Notes: generated by a model not told the origin, from the letters alone. A DNA stretch of 64,000 bases from Dickeya aquatica (GCF_900095885.1 NZ_LT615367.1:124001-188000), one strand, 5' to 3'; positions 35,238-43,690 are shown, numbered from the stretch's first letter. Numbers and translations: made by a program.

Positions 35238-36389
35238 ATGGCAGTGAAATACATGACAGTGCTCACGCAGGTGGGCGCGGCAAAACTGGCGAATGCCACC
35301 GCCCTCGGAAAAATGCTGAATATTACGCATATGGCAGTGGGTGATGGCGGTGGCAACCCCACGATGCCCGACCCGGCGCAAAAAGCGTTGATCAATGAAA
35401 AACGCCGTGCACTGCTTAATGCACTGCGTGCCGACCCGGCAAACCCGAACCAGATTATTGCTGAGCAGGTGATCCCTGAAAACGAGGGGGGATTTTGGCT
35501 GCGGGAAATCGGCCTATTTGATGCCGATGGGGATTTAATTGCCATCGCCAACTGCCCGGAAACCTACAAGCCGCAGTTGCAAGAAGGCTCTGGCCGGGTG
35601 CAGACGGTGCGTATGATTCTGGTCGTGAGTAACACCAGTGCGGTGACGCTGAAAATTGACCCGGCGGTGGTGCTGGCCACGCGCAAGTCGGTGGATGATA
35701 AAGCGCTGGAAGTGAAAGCTTACACCGAGGAGTTGATGGCAAAACATCAGGCGGCCAGCAACCCCCACCCGCAATATGCGCCGCTGGCAAACCCGGCATT
35801 AACAGGTGTACCGACGGCACCAACGGCAGCGGCGGGAACCAATAACAGCCAACTGGCGACCACGGCCTTTGTCACCGCGGCGGCCAATACGGTCTCTGCC
35901 AGCGTATCGGCGACGACAGCCGCAAATCTTGCCAAAAAACTGGATATTGCAGACATCGCGGGTATCCCGCTGCCGTGGCCGCAGGCTAGCGCGCCTGCCG
36001 GCTGGCTGAAATGTAACGGCCAGGCCTTTGATAAAGCGCTCTACCCAAAACTGGCGCAGGTGTACCCCTCCGGCACCTTGCCGGATCTACGCGGCGAATT
36101 TATTCGCGGCTGGGATGACGGGCGCGGGGTGGATGCGGGGCGCACACTGCTGTCGGGGCAGTCGGATGCAATAGGAGTCTTTCAGGCGACAAACAGTAAA
36201 TCTGTGCTGGCATTTTTTGTCAGTACCCTGCGATCTGCTGCTTACCCGGCAACGGATGCAATGGACGGGTTTCAGGCCGGTGAGGGCTTTGGCGGTACGG
36301 AAGCCTCCGTATCACGTGCTGTCTTTCGCAGCGCGGCGGAGACGCGCCCCCGCAACGTCGCCTTTAACTACATCGTGAGGGCCGCATAA
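35238..36389 (+). CDS. phage tail-collar fibre protein, cassette 3
   Basis: 383 residues. The attachment domain (AVKYMTVLTQVGAAKLANA; VIPENEGGFWLREIGLFD; SGRVQTVRMILVV) occupies residues 1-145. The linker contains HPQYAPLANPALTGVPTAPT repeats and an Ala/Thr-rich helix. The collar domain from about residue 237 is nearly identical to cassette 1 (IPLPWPQASAPAGWLKCNGQ; LPDLRGEFIRGWDDGRG) while the tip (about 298-368) is different, before the shared RNVAFNYIVRAA. So cassettes 1 and 3 share scaffolds but not receptor-binding tips. The stop TAA shares one base with the following chaperone start. Confidence 0.88.
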   Translation: MAVKYMTVLTQVGAAKLANATALGKMLNITHMAVGDGGGNPTMPDPAQKALINEKRRALLNALRADPANPNQIIAEQVIPENEGGFWLREIGLFDADGDLIAIANCPETYKPQLQEGSGRVQTVRMILVVSNTSAVTLKIDPAVVLATRKSVDDKALEVKAYTEELMAKHQAASNPHPQYAPLANPALTGVPTAPTAAAGTNNSQLATTAFVTAAANTVSASVSATTAANLAKKLDIADIAGIPLPWPQASAPAGWLKCNGQAFDKALYPKLAQVYPSGTLPDLRGEFIRGWDDGRGVDAGRTLLSGQSDAIGVFQATNSKSVLAFFVSTLRSAAYPATDAMDGFQAGEGFGGTEASVSRAVFRSAAETRPRNVAFNYIVRAA

Positions 36390-37021
36390 TGCAAACCAAT
36401 GACATCGCTGTATTAGGCGAAAATGGACTGGCGTCCAACACTGGCTGGCTGACGGTCTACCACGCCGATACGCAGACCGGCGAATATTATGACAACAGCG
36501 AAGAATACCTGATGGCGGGCACCGGCTTGCCTGCGCACAGCTACGCCGATGCGCCACCGGCGGATGTGGCGACCGGGCAGGCGGTGCGGCGCGCTGTTGA
36601 TGGGTTGAGCTGGGAGGTAGTCGCGGACTTTCGCGGTCAAACGGCGTATGACACCTGCACCCGCCAGCCGCAGGTGATGGGCACGCTCGGTGATTTGCCA
36701 GAGCACCTGACGCTGCTGGCCCCGGCCAGCGAATTTGACCGCTGGCAAGATAACCACTGGGTGACGGATACCGCAGCACAGCACGCTGCCCGTGTACAGG
36801 CAGCGCAGCGTGAAAGTGAGGCATTGCGTCAGGCCGCCCGTGAGCGCATCAGCGAGCTGACCTATGCCGAAGAACTGGAGATGGCGACAGAGCAAGAGGC
36901 GCAGTTGCTCAAGGCATGGAAAATCTATCTGGTGCAGTTGAGCCGGATTAACCCGGCACAGGCTCTGGATATTGTGTGGCCGACCATACCTGACCGTGCA
37001 GTGGAGACTGGCCTGAAATAA
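36389..37021 (+). CDS. tail fibre assembly protein (Tfa type), cassette 3
   Basis: 210 residues, the longest chaperone of the array. The N-terminal half has a tail-fibre-like fold (GWLTVYHADTQTGEYYDNSEEYLM; AHSYADAPPADVATGQAVRR), and the C-terminal half carries the family helix (RVQAAQRESEALRQAARERISELTYAEELEMATEQEAQLLKAWKIYLVQLSRI). The start overlaps the fibre stop by one base, giving coupled translation. Probably specific for the cassette 3 collar fibre tip. A terminator follows after 100 bp. Confidence 0.85.
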   Translation: MQTNDIAVLGENGLASNTGWLTVYHADTQTGEYYDNSEEYLMAGTGLPAHSYADAPPADVATGQAVRRAVDGLSWEVVADFRGQTAYDTCTRQPQVMGTLGDLPEHLTLLAPASEFDRWQDNHWVTDTAAQHAARVQAAQRESEALRQAARERISELTYAEELEMATEQEAQLLKAWKIYLVQLSRINPAQALDIVWPTIPDRAVETGLK

Positions 37022-37124
37022 CGCTGCAAACAGTTTTCTCTGACCGACGTTTTTACGTTTGTTTTCAGTCTGATGGCTTTAATCCCTTTTATCTCGTTGT
37101 CGATAAGATATTTTTTATCTTCCA

Positions 37125-37147
37125 CCCGCCCTCGGCGGGTTTTTTTC
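37125..37147 (+). terminator. Rho-independent terminator after fibre cassette 3
   Basis: CCCGCC, loop CTC, GGCGGG and seven T (37140-37146). The following leader repeats TTGTTGTGCCATCG and a GCATAATGTTGT element seen before cassettes 3 and 4, which may contain the -10 box. Confidence 0.88.
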
Positions 37148-37312
37148 ATCCATCTTGTTGTGCCATCGCCCCCACTGCGCCCATCGGACGATTTCCTGCC
37201 CGTCTGTTTGCATAATGTTGTAAGAAAGCAGAGCAAACCCCGGACATTTGTCTGTATCGTGGTTCTCTGCCCAGGCCGATTTTTCGTTTAATAAAAACAG
37301 GTGAGAGAAACG

Positions 37313-37981
37313 ATGGGAGCAAAATATTTCACGTTGTTGACCCGTATCGGTGAAGCCAAATTGGCAGAGGCGGTGTCAACAGGTAAGCCGCTGGGCATTA
37401 CCCAAATGGGCGTGGGTGATGGGGGCGGCGTGTTACAAACGCCTGACCCGATGCAGACCAAACTGGTCAACGAGAGACGGCGTGCACCCATTAATTCACT
37501 GAGCGTTGACCCGAATAACGCCAGCCAGATAATCGCAGAGCAAATAATTCCTGAAAATGAGGGCGGGTTCTGGCTGCGTGAAATCGGTTTATATGATGCG
37601 TCCGGCAATCTGATAGCGGTTGCCAACTGCCCGGAGACGTATAAACCAGAGCTCAAAGAGGGCTCAGGGCGGGTGCAGACGGTACGCATGATCCTCATCG
37701 TCAGCCGTACTGATGCGCTCACGCTAACCTTTGACCCGACGGTGGCGCTCGCCACCAGGCGCTATGCCGATACTCTGCTGGCCGATCATATTGTCGCTGC
37801 CAACCCGCACAAGCAATATGCGCCGTTGCTCAGTCCTGCTTTTAGCGGTAACCCGACCGCTCCCACTCCGCCGCTCTTTGATGCTGATAGCAGCATTGCG
37901 ACCACCGGGTTTGTGCAGCGTGCGTTGGGGAATTTACGTGGCGTTTATCAAGTAAAAGATAGCACTGTCCTTACTAAATAG
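37313..37981 (+). pseudogene. phage tail fibre protein, cassette 4, N-terminal fragment
   Basis: 222 codons of a tail fibre close to cassette 2 (GAKYFTLLTRIGEAKLAEA; HKQYAPLLSPAFSGNPTAPT), ending RGVYQVKDSTVLTK. Its TAG stop is formed at the junction with the IS630 element. The missing C-terminal end reappears beyond the IS elements at 40445-40651, and the matching chaperone gene is at 40789. The attachment domain is intact, but no collar or tip remains, so the product could attach but not bind a receptor. Confidence 0.85.
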
Positions 37982-37990
37982 CTTCTCATA

Positions 37991-39028
37991 TTACCGCTCC
38001 ACTTTAGCCAGGCCAGGTTGGTTGCCGGGAAATGGTGAAGCTGCATTCATAAATTGCGTTACCTGTTTCAGTAACTGCCACATGTACCGGCACTGATGAT
38101 TTCGCGTTATCGTTTCGTGTAACGACAGCCACAACCGTTCAATTGGATTCAGCCACGGCGAATAGGTCGGCAGAAACAGTAGCCGGAACTTACTGTTCTC
38201 CGACAGCCAGCGCGCCACTTTGTGGCTTTTATGGATGATGTCGTTATCAACCACCAACGTAATGGTTTTCGCCCGCCGGTATGTGCGTCGTAATGCCTCT
38301 AACAGTTGGATAAATAAATCAGAACTCTTGCTGTTGCCACTAACGTAGGAGACTCGGCCCGTCCCCGAATGCAGTGCGCCAGCCAGATAATGTTTCTGGT
38401 TCTGTCCCGGCGTGGCGATACGTTTCTGCTGCCCTTTGGGCATCCAGTCGGCACCGATTTTCGGGTTCAGGTCGATATCGACTTCATCCTGATAAAACAC
38501 GGGATTAGCCGCTGAGCCCTGAGCCAGCGCCTGCTCGATGGCAAGCCGCTTTTCATCATAATGCGGGTCCCTGATTTTCAGCGTCGGTGCGGCCCTGCGC
38601 CAGACCATACCGGCCTGTTTGAGGTATCGGTGCAGGGTGGAGCGGTGAAGCGTCACGTCAAAAAGCCGGTTGACGATACGGGTCAGTAACTCCGTGCTCC
38701 AGCGGGAGCGCAGCCAGCCGAAATCCTTCGGTGAACGTTGAACCAGCAACGGAAGCACACGCTGGATATCGGCGACGGGCCAGCAAGGCGCACGACCGGG
38801 CCTGAGGCTCTTGAGTCCTTCAACACCTTGTAAAGTAAACCAGTTTATCCATCTTCCGACGGATGAACGCGCAGCACAGAGCAGTCTGGCGACGTCGGTG
38901 ACGGTCATTCCCCGATGCAACATCAACATGGCAATGAGTCGTCTGGCATAATTTTTATCGCGTGTTTGTTGGGCTTCTTTGCACATCAGTTGTCGTTCTT
39001 CATCAGGGATTGCTGCTATGATCGGCAT
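37991..39028 (-). CDS. IS630-family transposase
   Basis: 345 residues. N-terminal helix-turn-helix region (RRLIAMLMLHRGMTVTDVARLL; ARSSVGRWINWF) is followed by the DDE/D catalytic domain: VFYQDEVDIDLNP (first Asp), LVVDNDIIHKSHKVARWL (second Asp, with the DN-x-H pattern typical of IS630/Tc1), and LPTYSPWLNPIERLWL (third acidic residue). The frame is intact, so the enzyme may be active, though its right terminal repeat is now separated from the gene by the nested element. Codon use and GC are similar to the host. Confidence 0.92.
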   Translation of the reverse strand: MPIIAAIPDEERQLMCKEAQQTRDKNYARRLIAMLMLHRGMTVTDVARLLCAARSSVGRWINWFTLQGVEGLKSLRPGRAPCWPVADIQRVLPLLVQRSPKDFGWLRSRWSTELLTRIVNRLFDVTLHRSTLHRYLKQAGMVWRRAAPTLKIRDPHYDEKRLAIEQALAQGSAANPVFYQDEVDIDLNPKIGADWMPKGQQKRIATPGQNQKHYLAGALHSGTGRVSYVSGNSKSSDLFIQLLEALRRTYRRAKTITLVVDNDIIHKSHKVARWLSENSKFRLLFLPTYSPWLNPIERLWLSLHETITRNHQCRYMWQLLKQVTQFMNAASPFPGNQPGLAKVER

Positions 39029-39203
39029 CGCTCAGTCCGGTTGGTGATTTGGGATATTTGGCGATTGATCAGATCGCTCAATTCGGACTGAGTTCCCTTC
39101 AAGTGATCTACTATTTTGCGATAATGAAATGGACACCTCCCCATATTGGCTTCAGTGAACCATGCTGTAAGTGTCATCCAACAGCACAATGAAGAGGTGT
39201 CCC

Positions 39204-40226
39204 ATGGAACAAATTATCGGAATTGATCTGGCAAAGCGAGTTTTTCAGGTTCATATCGTTTCTGCACAAGGCGAGAAAAAGGCGAACAAAATGATCACTC
39301 GTGAAAAGCTGATGGCTTTTATTGCTCAGCAACCCTTGTCCAGAATTGTGATGGAAGCGTGCGGGAGTGCCAATTACTGGTCCCGCCAGTTTAAGACATT
39401 CGGGCATGACGTCAGACAAATCAGCCCGCAGTATGTGTCGCCCTTCAGAATGGGAAATAAGAACGACAAAAATGACGCCACCGCTATTGTCGAGGCTGAC
39501 AGTCGTCCGGGAATGCGCTATGTACCAGAAAAAAGTCTTGAGCAGCAGGATATTCAGTGTATTCACCGGGTTCGCCAGCGGTTGATGAAAAACAGAACGG
39601 CGCTGATTAATCAGATTAGGGGGCTGGGTCTGGAATACGGTATTGCGATACCGGAAGGTGCACACAAAATCATGACCTGTCTGCCCGATTATCTGGAAGA
39701 CGCGGAGAATGAACTTACCGCTCTCAGCCGACAACTGTTTCACGAAATATGGCTGGAACTGCAGGACTGCCAGCAACGTATCAAAACGCTGGATGTACGC
39801 CTGGAGCAGATAAGTACACAGAACGAGGATACAGCCCGGCTGGTAAATATACCGGGTATCGGGCCACTGGGGCATTCAGCACTGACGATAGCGCTGGGTG
39901 ACAGCCGAAGTTTTAATAATGGCCGACATTTTGCCAGTTATCTGGGATTGGTGCCCGGTGAGCACAGCAGCGGCGGTAAACCCAGACTTTTGGGAATAAC
40001 GAAGCGTGGCGATGGTTATCTGCGCGGCTTGCTTATCCATGGTGCCCGCTCCGTGGTTTATCGTACGGTTAACCTCCCGGATGAGCGGTGTAGTGCCCTC
40101 CAGAGATGGCTGAAGGGTATTATTGTTCGCGGCGGCGTGAATAAAGCCGTTGTGGCGCTGGCGAACAAAAATGCCCGGGTGGCCTGGGCATTGGTAAACC
40201 AGAGAACAGAGTATAGGATTCAGTAA
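39204..40226 (+). CDS. IS110/IS1111-family transposase (DEDD recombinase)
   Basis: 340 residues from the ATG in CCCATGGAAC. The N-terminal RuvC-like DEDD domain shows IIGIDLAKRVFQVHIV (Asp7), RIVMEACGSANYWSR (Glu) and NDKNDATAIVEA (Asp). The C-terminal transposase_20 domain has VNIPGIGPLGHSALTIALGD, FASYLGLVPGEHSSGGK with the catalytic-type serine, and RRGDGYLR-like KRGDGYLRGLLIHGARS. The frame is intact. Enzymes of this family recombine DNA under the guidance of a structured RNA encoded in the element's non-coding end. Confidence 0.93.
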   Translation: MEQIIGIDLAKRVFQVHIVSAQGEKKANKMITREKLMAFIAQQPLSRIVMEACGSANYWSRQFKTFGHDVRQISPQYVSPFRMGNKNDKNDATAIVEADSRPGMRYVPEKSLEQQDIQCIHRVRQRLMKNRTALINQIRGLGLEYGIAIPEGAHKIMTCLPDYLEDAENELTALSRQLFHEIWLELQDCQQRIKTLDVRLEQISTQNEDTARLVNIPGIGPLGHSALTIALGDSRSFNNGRHFASYLGLVPGEHSSGGKPRLLGITKRGDGYLRGLLIHGARSVVYRTVNLPDERCSALQRWLKGIIVRGGVNKAVVALANKNARVAWALVNQRTEYRIQ

Positions 40227-40239
40227 CAATCTGATTGAT

Positions 40240-40428
40240 AAGAAGTCCAAAGCGTTGATGTACTGACAGGTAGAACCGACTCTCTGTCAACCTGGCAAAT
40301 AGCTCGGCCACAGCAGGCCATGGCGTTAATGAGGCCAGAGAGTACGGATGTTCATCAGGGCTCACGAAGCCGGATATATGTGTGTGACTACGTTGTCAGA
40401 AAAAACCAGCCCGTGCTTGCACTGGGTC
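40240..40428 (+). ncRNA. candidate bridge/seek RNA of the IS1111-type element
   Basis: The non-coding right end forms consecutive hairpins: TGACAG/CTGTCA (40264-40269 with 40284-40289), TGGC/GCCA (40293-40296 with 40307-40310) and GGCC/GGCC further on. The loop of the second contains AAATAGCT (40297-40304), the exact complement of AGCTATTT at the right insertion junction (40440-40447). In guide-RNA-dependent IS110 elements a loop pairs with the target in this way. Limits are approximate and transcription is not shown. Confidence 0.45.
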
Positions 40429-40444
40429 GGTGTCCATATAGCTA

Positions 40445-40651
40445 TTTAGTTCATGGGGACGCGACGCACTAGCTAATGGTGGCTTTAGTACCGCTGCTGC
40501 AGATTACGATGGTTCGATAGAACAGACCCACTCGGCACCTGAATTGGGTTATACGGGGATAGAGTCCTCTACATCTGTAGTTGCCAGAACGACAGCTATT
40601 CGCGTACGACCACGAAATGTTGCCTTTAATTATATCGTAAGAGCAGTGTGA
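40445..40651 (+). pseudogene. C-terminal remnant of tail-fibre cassette 4
   Basis: In the frame FSSWGRDALANGGFSTAAAD...ELGYTGIESSTSVVARTTAIRVRPRNVAFNYIVRAV the sequence is clearly the end of a collar fibre, because cassettes 1 and 3 end the same way. If the ACTAAA before the IS is joined directly to the TTTAGT after it, the frame continues from the N-terminal fragment. The collar domain present in cassettes 1 and 3 is absent, so the insertion was probably accompanied by a deletion. No start is available. Confidence 0.75.
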
Positions 40652-40788
40652 GATTAATTAATGCTATATATTTTCCATGTCGGATTTTTAAGGTAATTGG
40701 TGATTTTTAATCAGTGAGTTTTATTTTTTAAATGTGGTTTTGGTTGGATGTGTATTATTCAGCGGATGCTGGTTATTAAAGGTGTATT

Positions 40789-41175
40789 ATGACAACTTAT
40801 TTTTCTCCTCAATATATGGGTTTTTATTCAAGTAATGTGCATGGTGATAATATCCCCGGCGATGTGGTTGAAATTAACGATGGCTATTATCAACAATTAT
40901 TAAATGACCAGGCCCTTGGTAATGTGATTGTTTTTGATGAATCAACCAGGCAACCCATTGCCGTAACACCTGCTCCGATTTCCGACGTTGAATTAGCGCA
41001 AGCGATGCGGCGTCAGCGTGATAGCCTGCTGGGCGCGAGTGACTGGACTCAGGTGGTGGATGCGCCCGTCGATAGGCAAGCCTGGCGAGCTTACCGTGAA
41101 TTATTGCGTCAGGTTCCTGATCAGGCTGGTTTTCCGCAGGAAATTCATTGGCCTCTATCACCTGAAAATCACTGA
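40789..41175 (+). CDS. tail fibre assembly protein (Tfa type), cassette 4
   Basis: 128 residues: an N-terminal domain (YFSPQYMGFYSSNVHGDNIPGD; IEINDGYYQQLLNDQ-like segment) and the C-terminal Tfa helix (SDVELAQAMRRQRDSLLGASDWTQVVDAPVDRQAWRAYRELLRQV). It matches the E. coli-prophage Tfa length and layout. It belongs to the broken fibre cassette 4, and is preceded by an AT-rich 137-bp stretch. With its fibre gone the gene has no local client, though Tfa proteins can sometimes serve related fibres. Confidence 0.85.
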   Translation: MTTYFSPQYMGFYSSNVHGDNIPGDVVEINDGYYQQLLNDQALGNVIVFDESTRQPIAVTPAPISDVELAQAMRRQRDSLLGASDWTQVVDAPVDRQAWRAYRELLRQVPDQAGFPQEIHWPLSPENH

Positions 41176-41236
41176 TCGTATTGGCGTGATTTCTCTGTTT
41201 TGCTTCCCGCCGCAAAGCACGGGTATTTGCGGCGCG

Positions 41237-41692
41237 TCAGCCTAATGATGTCGTCGCAGGCCACACCATTTCTGCCAGGTTCTCCGGGTAGAATATGTCT
41301 GGTGTGGCAAGCAGTTCTTCACGGCTCCACCAGTGATAATCGCGCATGACGTGGCGTTCGTGATCCGTCCATGCCTGTGTATTGAGCGTGTTTTCGCTGG
41401 TATGGATGATAAAGAACTGCTCCTCGGCCAATACAGTTTCGCCGTTTGGCATCGCCAGAGGAAAGGCCCTTGTTGCCACACTGGGGCCCGCGTTCTGGCG
41501 GCGAATACCGGTTTCTTCCCACAGTTCCCTCAATGCCGCCTGTTCAAAGGTTTCTCCATTTTCCAATGCGCCTCCCGGCGTTGCCCAATAACGCTTTCCG
41601 GCAAGGGCATCATCAGTATGATGAAAGAGAAACAGTAAGACGTGATGTTGCGGATTGAGGATCAACAGGCGTGACGATGGCCGTTTTTTCAT
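41237..41692 (-). CDS. NUDIX hydrolase
   Basis: 151 residues. The Nudix box GALENGETFEQAALRELWEETGI fits GX5EX7REUXEEXGU exactly (about residues 42-64) and gives the metal-binding helix. The N-terminal strand SSRLLILNPQHHVLLFLF and the C-terminal DYHWWSREELLATPDIFYPENL complete the fold. Substrates of the family are nucleoside diphosphates linked to another moiety; which one is used here cannot be read. AGGGG precedes the start. It stands alone between the tail-fibre array and an HTH gene, in the enlarged cpxP-fieF interval. Confidence 0.92.
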   Translation of the reverse strand: MKKRPSSRLLILNPQHHVLLFLFHHTDDALAGKRYWATPGGALENGETFEQAALRELWEETGIRRQNAGPSVATRAFPLAMPNGETVLAEEQFFIIHTSENTLNTQAWTDHERHVMRDYHWWSREELLATPDIFYPENLAEMVWPATTSLG

Positions 41693-41911
41693 TGGGTACC
41701 CCTTAGAAATCGGTGTGTGTTTGCAATCGTGAAGCCATTATCCCCAATGCTCCAAAAGACGTCGATGGTTATCGGCCTTACCTGCATTGCAGAGTAGATG
41801 GGCGTGTCAGGGCACTGTCGGGTGGCTGTCAGGTTGTTGTCGGGTAACTGTCGTGGCATTGGCAGGGAGGCTGCTGCACGCTGCTGGCAGGTTTTATCTC
41901 ATAAGGAGTGA

Positions 41912-42394
41912 ATGATGAACGCAATGAAATCCCAACGCCTTGCCCGGGCCTGGTCGCAGGAGCAACTGGCAGAATTATCTTCGCTGAGTGTCAGAACCAT
42001 TCAACGCATTGAAAATGGCGAGCGCGCCAGCCTGGAAACCCTCAGTGCCATTGCGGCGGCGTTTGACATCAATGTGGCGGTGCTCATGGAGCCGATGGAA
42101 CCCGATGAAACGTCATCTGCCAGCGGTGAATCACTGGAAGAACGTATTGTGCAGGCCAAAGCACAGGTGCGGCGCGAAAGCCGCTTTTGGCGCAGCCTGT
42201 TGCTGTTTATACCGGTTAATGCGCTGCTCTTTGCCATCAACCAGTTTGTCAATCCACAGCAGCCGTGGTTTTGGTGGCCACTGTTAATCTGGGGTGGCGT
42301 GTTGGTGCTGCGTGCCGTCAAAATGTTTTTGCTGCGCGATCGCTGGTCACGCTGGGAACAGCGCCGGTTACAAAAAATCTTACGTAAACCCTGA
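41912..42394 (+). CDS. XRE-type HTH regulator with 2TM C-terminal domain
   Basis: 160 residues behind AAGGAG; a second ATG three bases later is equally possible. Residues 5-60 are an XRE/Cro helix-turn-helix (LARAWSQEQLAELSSLSVRTIQRIENG). Residues about 95-140 hold two membrane segments (LLLFIPVNALLFAINQF and WWPLLIWGGVLVLRAV) of the 2TM-domain type often fused to this HTH. It may be a membrane-tethered transcription factor. Neighbours do not suggest a target. It lies just before fieF in the cpxP-fieF interval that is short in E. coli. Confidence 0.85.
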   Translation: MMNAMKSQRLARAWSQEQLAELSSLSVRTIQRIENGERASLETLSAIAAAFDINVAVLMEPMEPDETSSASGESLEERIVQAKAQVRRESRFWRSLLLFIPVNALLFAINQFVNPQQPWFWWPLLIWGGVLVLRAVKMFLLRDRWSRWEQRRLQKILRKP

Positions 42395-42592
42395 TCATAC
42401 CCTCCTGAACAGGGCGATAATCTGTCGCCGGATGCGAGCATGATGCGCTCCGCTTACTAAGCGCGTCTTATTCGCAACTCCTTTTTTTTAAACGTTATTT
42501 TTATTAAAAAACCCTGGCGGGAAGCAAAACTGTCACGGTTTTTTACGCCCTGAATTCGTTATACTGACCCCTCGATTGGAATGGAGACAGGT

Positions 42593-43495
42593 ATGAATTC
42601 TCATTACGCTCGCTGGGTGACAATGGCCGCTTTTTTAGCGACGGCGACTGCATTGTCACTGTTTGGTTTGAAGGTGTATGCCTGGTGGTATACCGGGTCG
42701 GTTAGCTTGCTGGCCTCGCTGGTCGATTCACTGGTCGATATTGCCGCCTCGCTGGTGAATTTGCTGGTGGTGCGCTATTCGCTGCAACCAGCCGATAGCG
42801 AACATTCGTTCGGTCACGGTAAAGCAGAATCGCTGGCGGCACTGGCGCAAAGTATGTTTATTTCCGGTTCTGCGCTGTTCTTGTTGTTAACCGGCGCACA
42901 GCATCTGATGAACCCTCAGCCCTTGCAGGGGGCGGAATTAGGCATGTGGATTACGCTGGTGTCACTGGTGGCTACCGTGTTGCTGGTGAGTTTTCAGCGT
43001 TGGGTGATCCGCAAAACCCACAGTCAGGCGGTGCGGGCTGACATGCTGCACTACCAGTCTGATGTGCTGATGAATGGCGCTATCTTGTTATCGCTGTTGC
43101 TGAGCTGGAAAGGTATTGGCTGGGCGGATGCCGTGTTCGCCCTGGCAATAGGCATTTATATCTTATACAGCGCCTTGCATATGGCATACGATGCCATTCA
43201 AATGTTGCTTGATAGAGCATTACCGGATGAAGAACGTCAGGAAATCGTCAACCTTATCGCCTCGTGGCCGGGAGTGAGCGGCGCGCATCAGTTACGCACC
43301 CGCCGTGCCGGGCCGACGCGCTTTATTCAGTTGCATCTTGAGATGGACGATAACCTGCCGCTGGTGGCGTCGCACCAGATTGCGGATGAACTCGAGCAGG
43401 CGCTGCTGCGCCGTTTCCCCGGTTCAGACGTGATAATCCATCAAGACCCGGTATCGGTTGTGCCGCTGGCGCAGCGAGGCCGTTGGGATCTGTAG
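42593..43495 (+). CDS. fieF: cation diffusion facilitator FieF (Fe/Zn efflux)
   Basis: 300 residues, the same as E. coli FieF (YiiP), with GGAGAC before the ATG. Six membrane segments: TM2 carries the metal site residues in [14 protein letters not shown] (two Asp) and TM5 the partner HYQSD (His, Asp). The cytoplasmic C-terminal domain contains [23 protein letters not shown] and [15 protein letters not shown], with the regulatory zinc sites. The dimer exports Zn2+ (and reportedly Fe2+) in exchange for protons. It precedes pfkA as in E. coli, which fixes the ancestral order cpxP-fieF-pfkA. Confidence 0.96.
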   Translation: MNSHYARWVTMAAFLATATALSLFGLKVYAWWYTGSVSLLASLVDSLVDIAASLVNLLVVRYSLQPADSEHSFGHGKAESLAALAQSMFISGSALFLLLTGAQHLMNPQPLQGAELGMWITLVSLVATVLLVSFQRWVIRKTHSQAVRADMLHYQSDVLMNGAILLSLLLSWKGIGWADAVFALAIGIYILYSALHMAYDAIQMLLDRALPDEERQEIVNLIASWPGVSGAHQLRTRRAGPTRFIQLHLEMDDNLPLVASHQIADELEQALLRRFPGSDVIIHQDPVSVVPLAQRGRWDL

Positions 43496-43656
43496 ACGCC
43501 GCTGTAATCTGCTGTTGCTGTGGCTTTCACTGCGCTAACGCCGCGTCAGAGGGCGAGCGATAACCGTATGTCAGCAGGCCGGAGCGAAGAACCTAGCCTG
43601 CAATGTGTTGTAAAAATGTGATATACGATAGATTTTTTTGGGGCGGTGAGCCTGAC

Positions 43657-43690
43657 CTGAATCAATTCAGCTAAGGGTATTTGTTATAAT
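43657..43690 (+). promoter_or_regulatory. pfkA promoter region with Cra (FruR) site
   Basis: CTGAATCAATTCAG (43657-43670) is a perfect palindrome; it closely resembles the Cra operator that I recall upstream of E. coli pfkA. A TATAAT (43685-43690) lies just downstream and 86 bp before the pfkA start. Cra would repress from here until fructose-1-phosphate accumulates. Confidence 0.75.

Larger units (their letters stand above)
39129..40437 (+). mobile_element. IS110-family (IS1111-type) insertion sequence
   Basis: Inverted subterminal repeats ATGGACACC (39129-39137) and GGTGTCCAT (40429-40437) bound a single transposase gene. IS1111-type members are distinguished by such short subterminal repeats and by a non-coding right end longer than the left: here 203 bp follow the gene and 75 bp precede it. 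A second short repeat, GAGGTGTCC at 39192-39200, forms a hairpin with GGACACCTC over the promoter region. The element sits about 13 bp inside the right end of the IS630 copy; IS1111 members are known to favour ends of other elements. Confidence 0.75.
37973..40450. mobile_element. IS630-family element with a nested IS110/IS1111 element
   Basis: The sequences ACTAAATAGCT (37973-37983) and its complement AGCTATTTAGT (40440-40450) mark the two ends. Reading inward past the nested element, the left end (GCTTCTCATATTACCGC) and right end (complement GCTATTTCATTATCGC) are similar over about 16 bases, as expected for IS630 terminal repeats bounded by TA. Without the nested 1.3-kb element the IS630 copy is about 1.17 kb, a normal size. 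It interrupts tail-fibre cassette 4. Exact ends depend on whether the shared ACTAAA/TTTAGT belongs to the IS or to a palindromic target. Confidence 0.65.

Noticed and set aside
31995-41175. A complete prophage or tailocin
   Set aside because: Only fibres, fibre chaperones and IS genes are present; there is no terminase, capsid, sheath, baseplate, lysis gene or phage repressor in or near the region.
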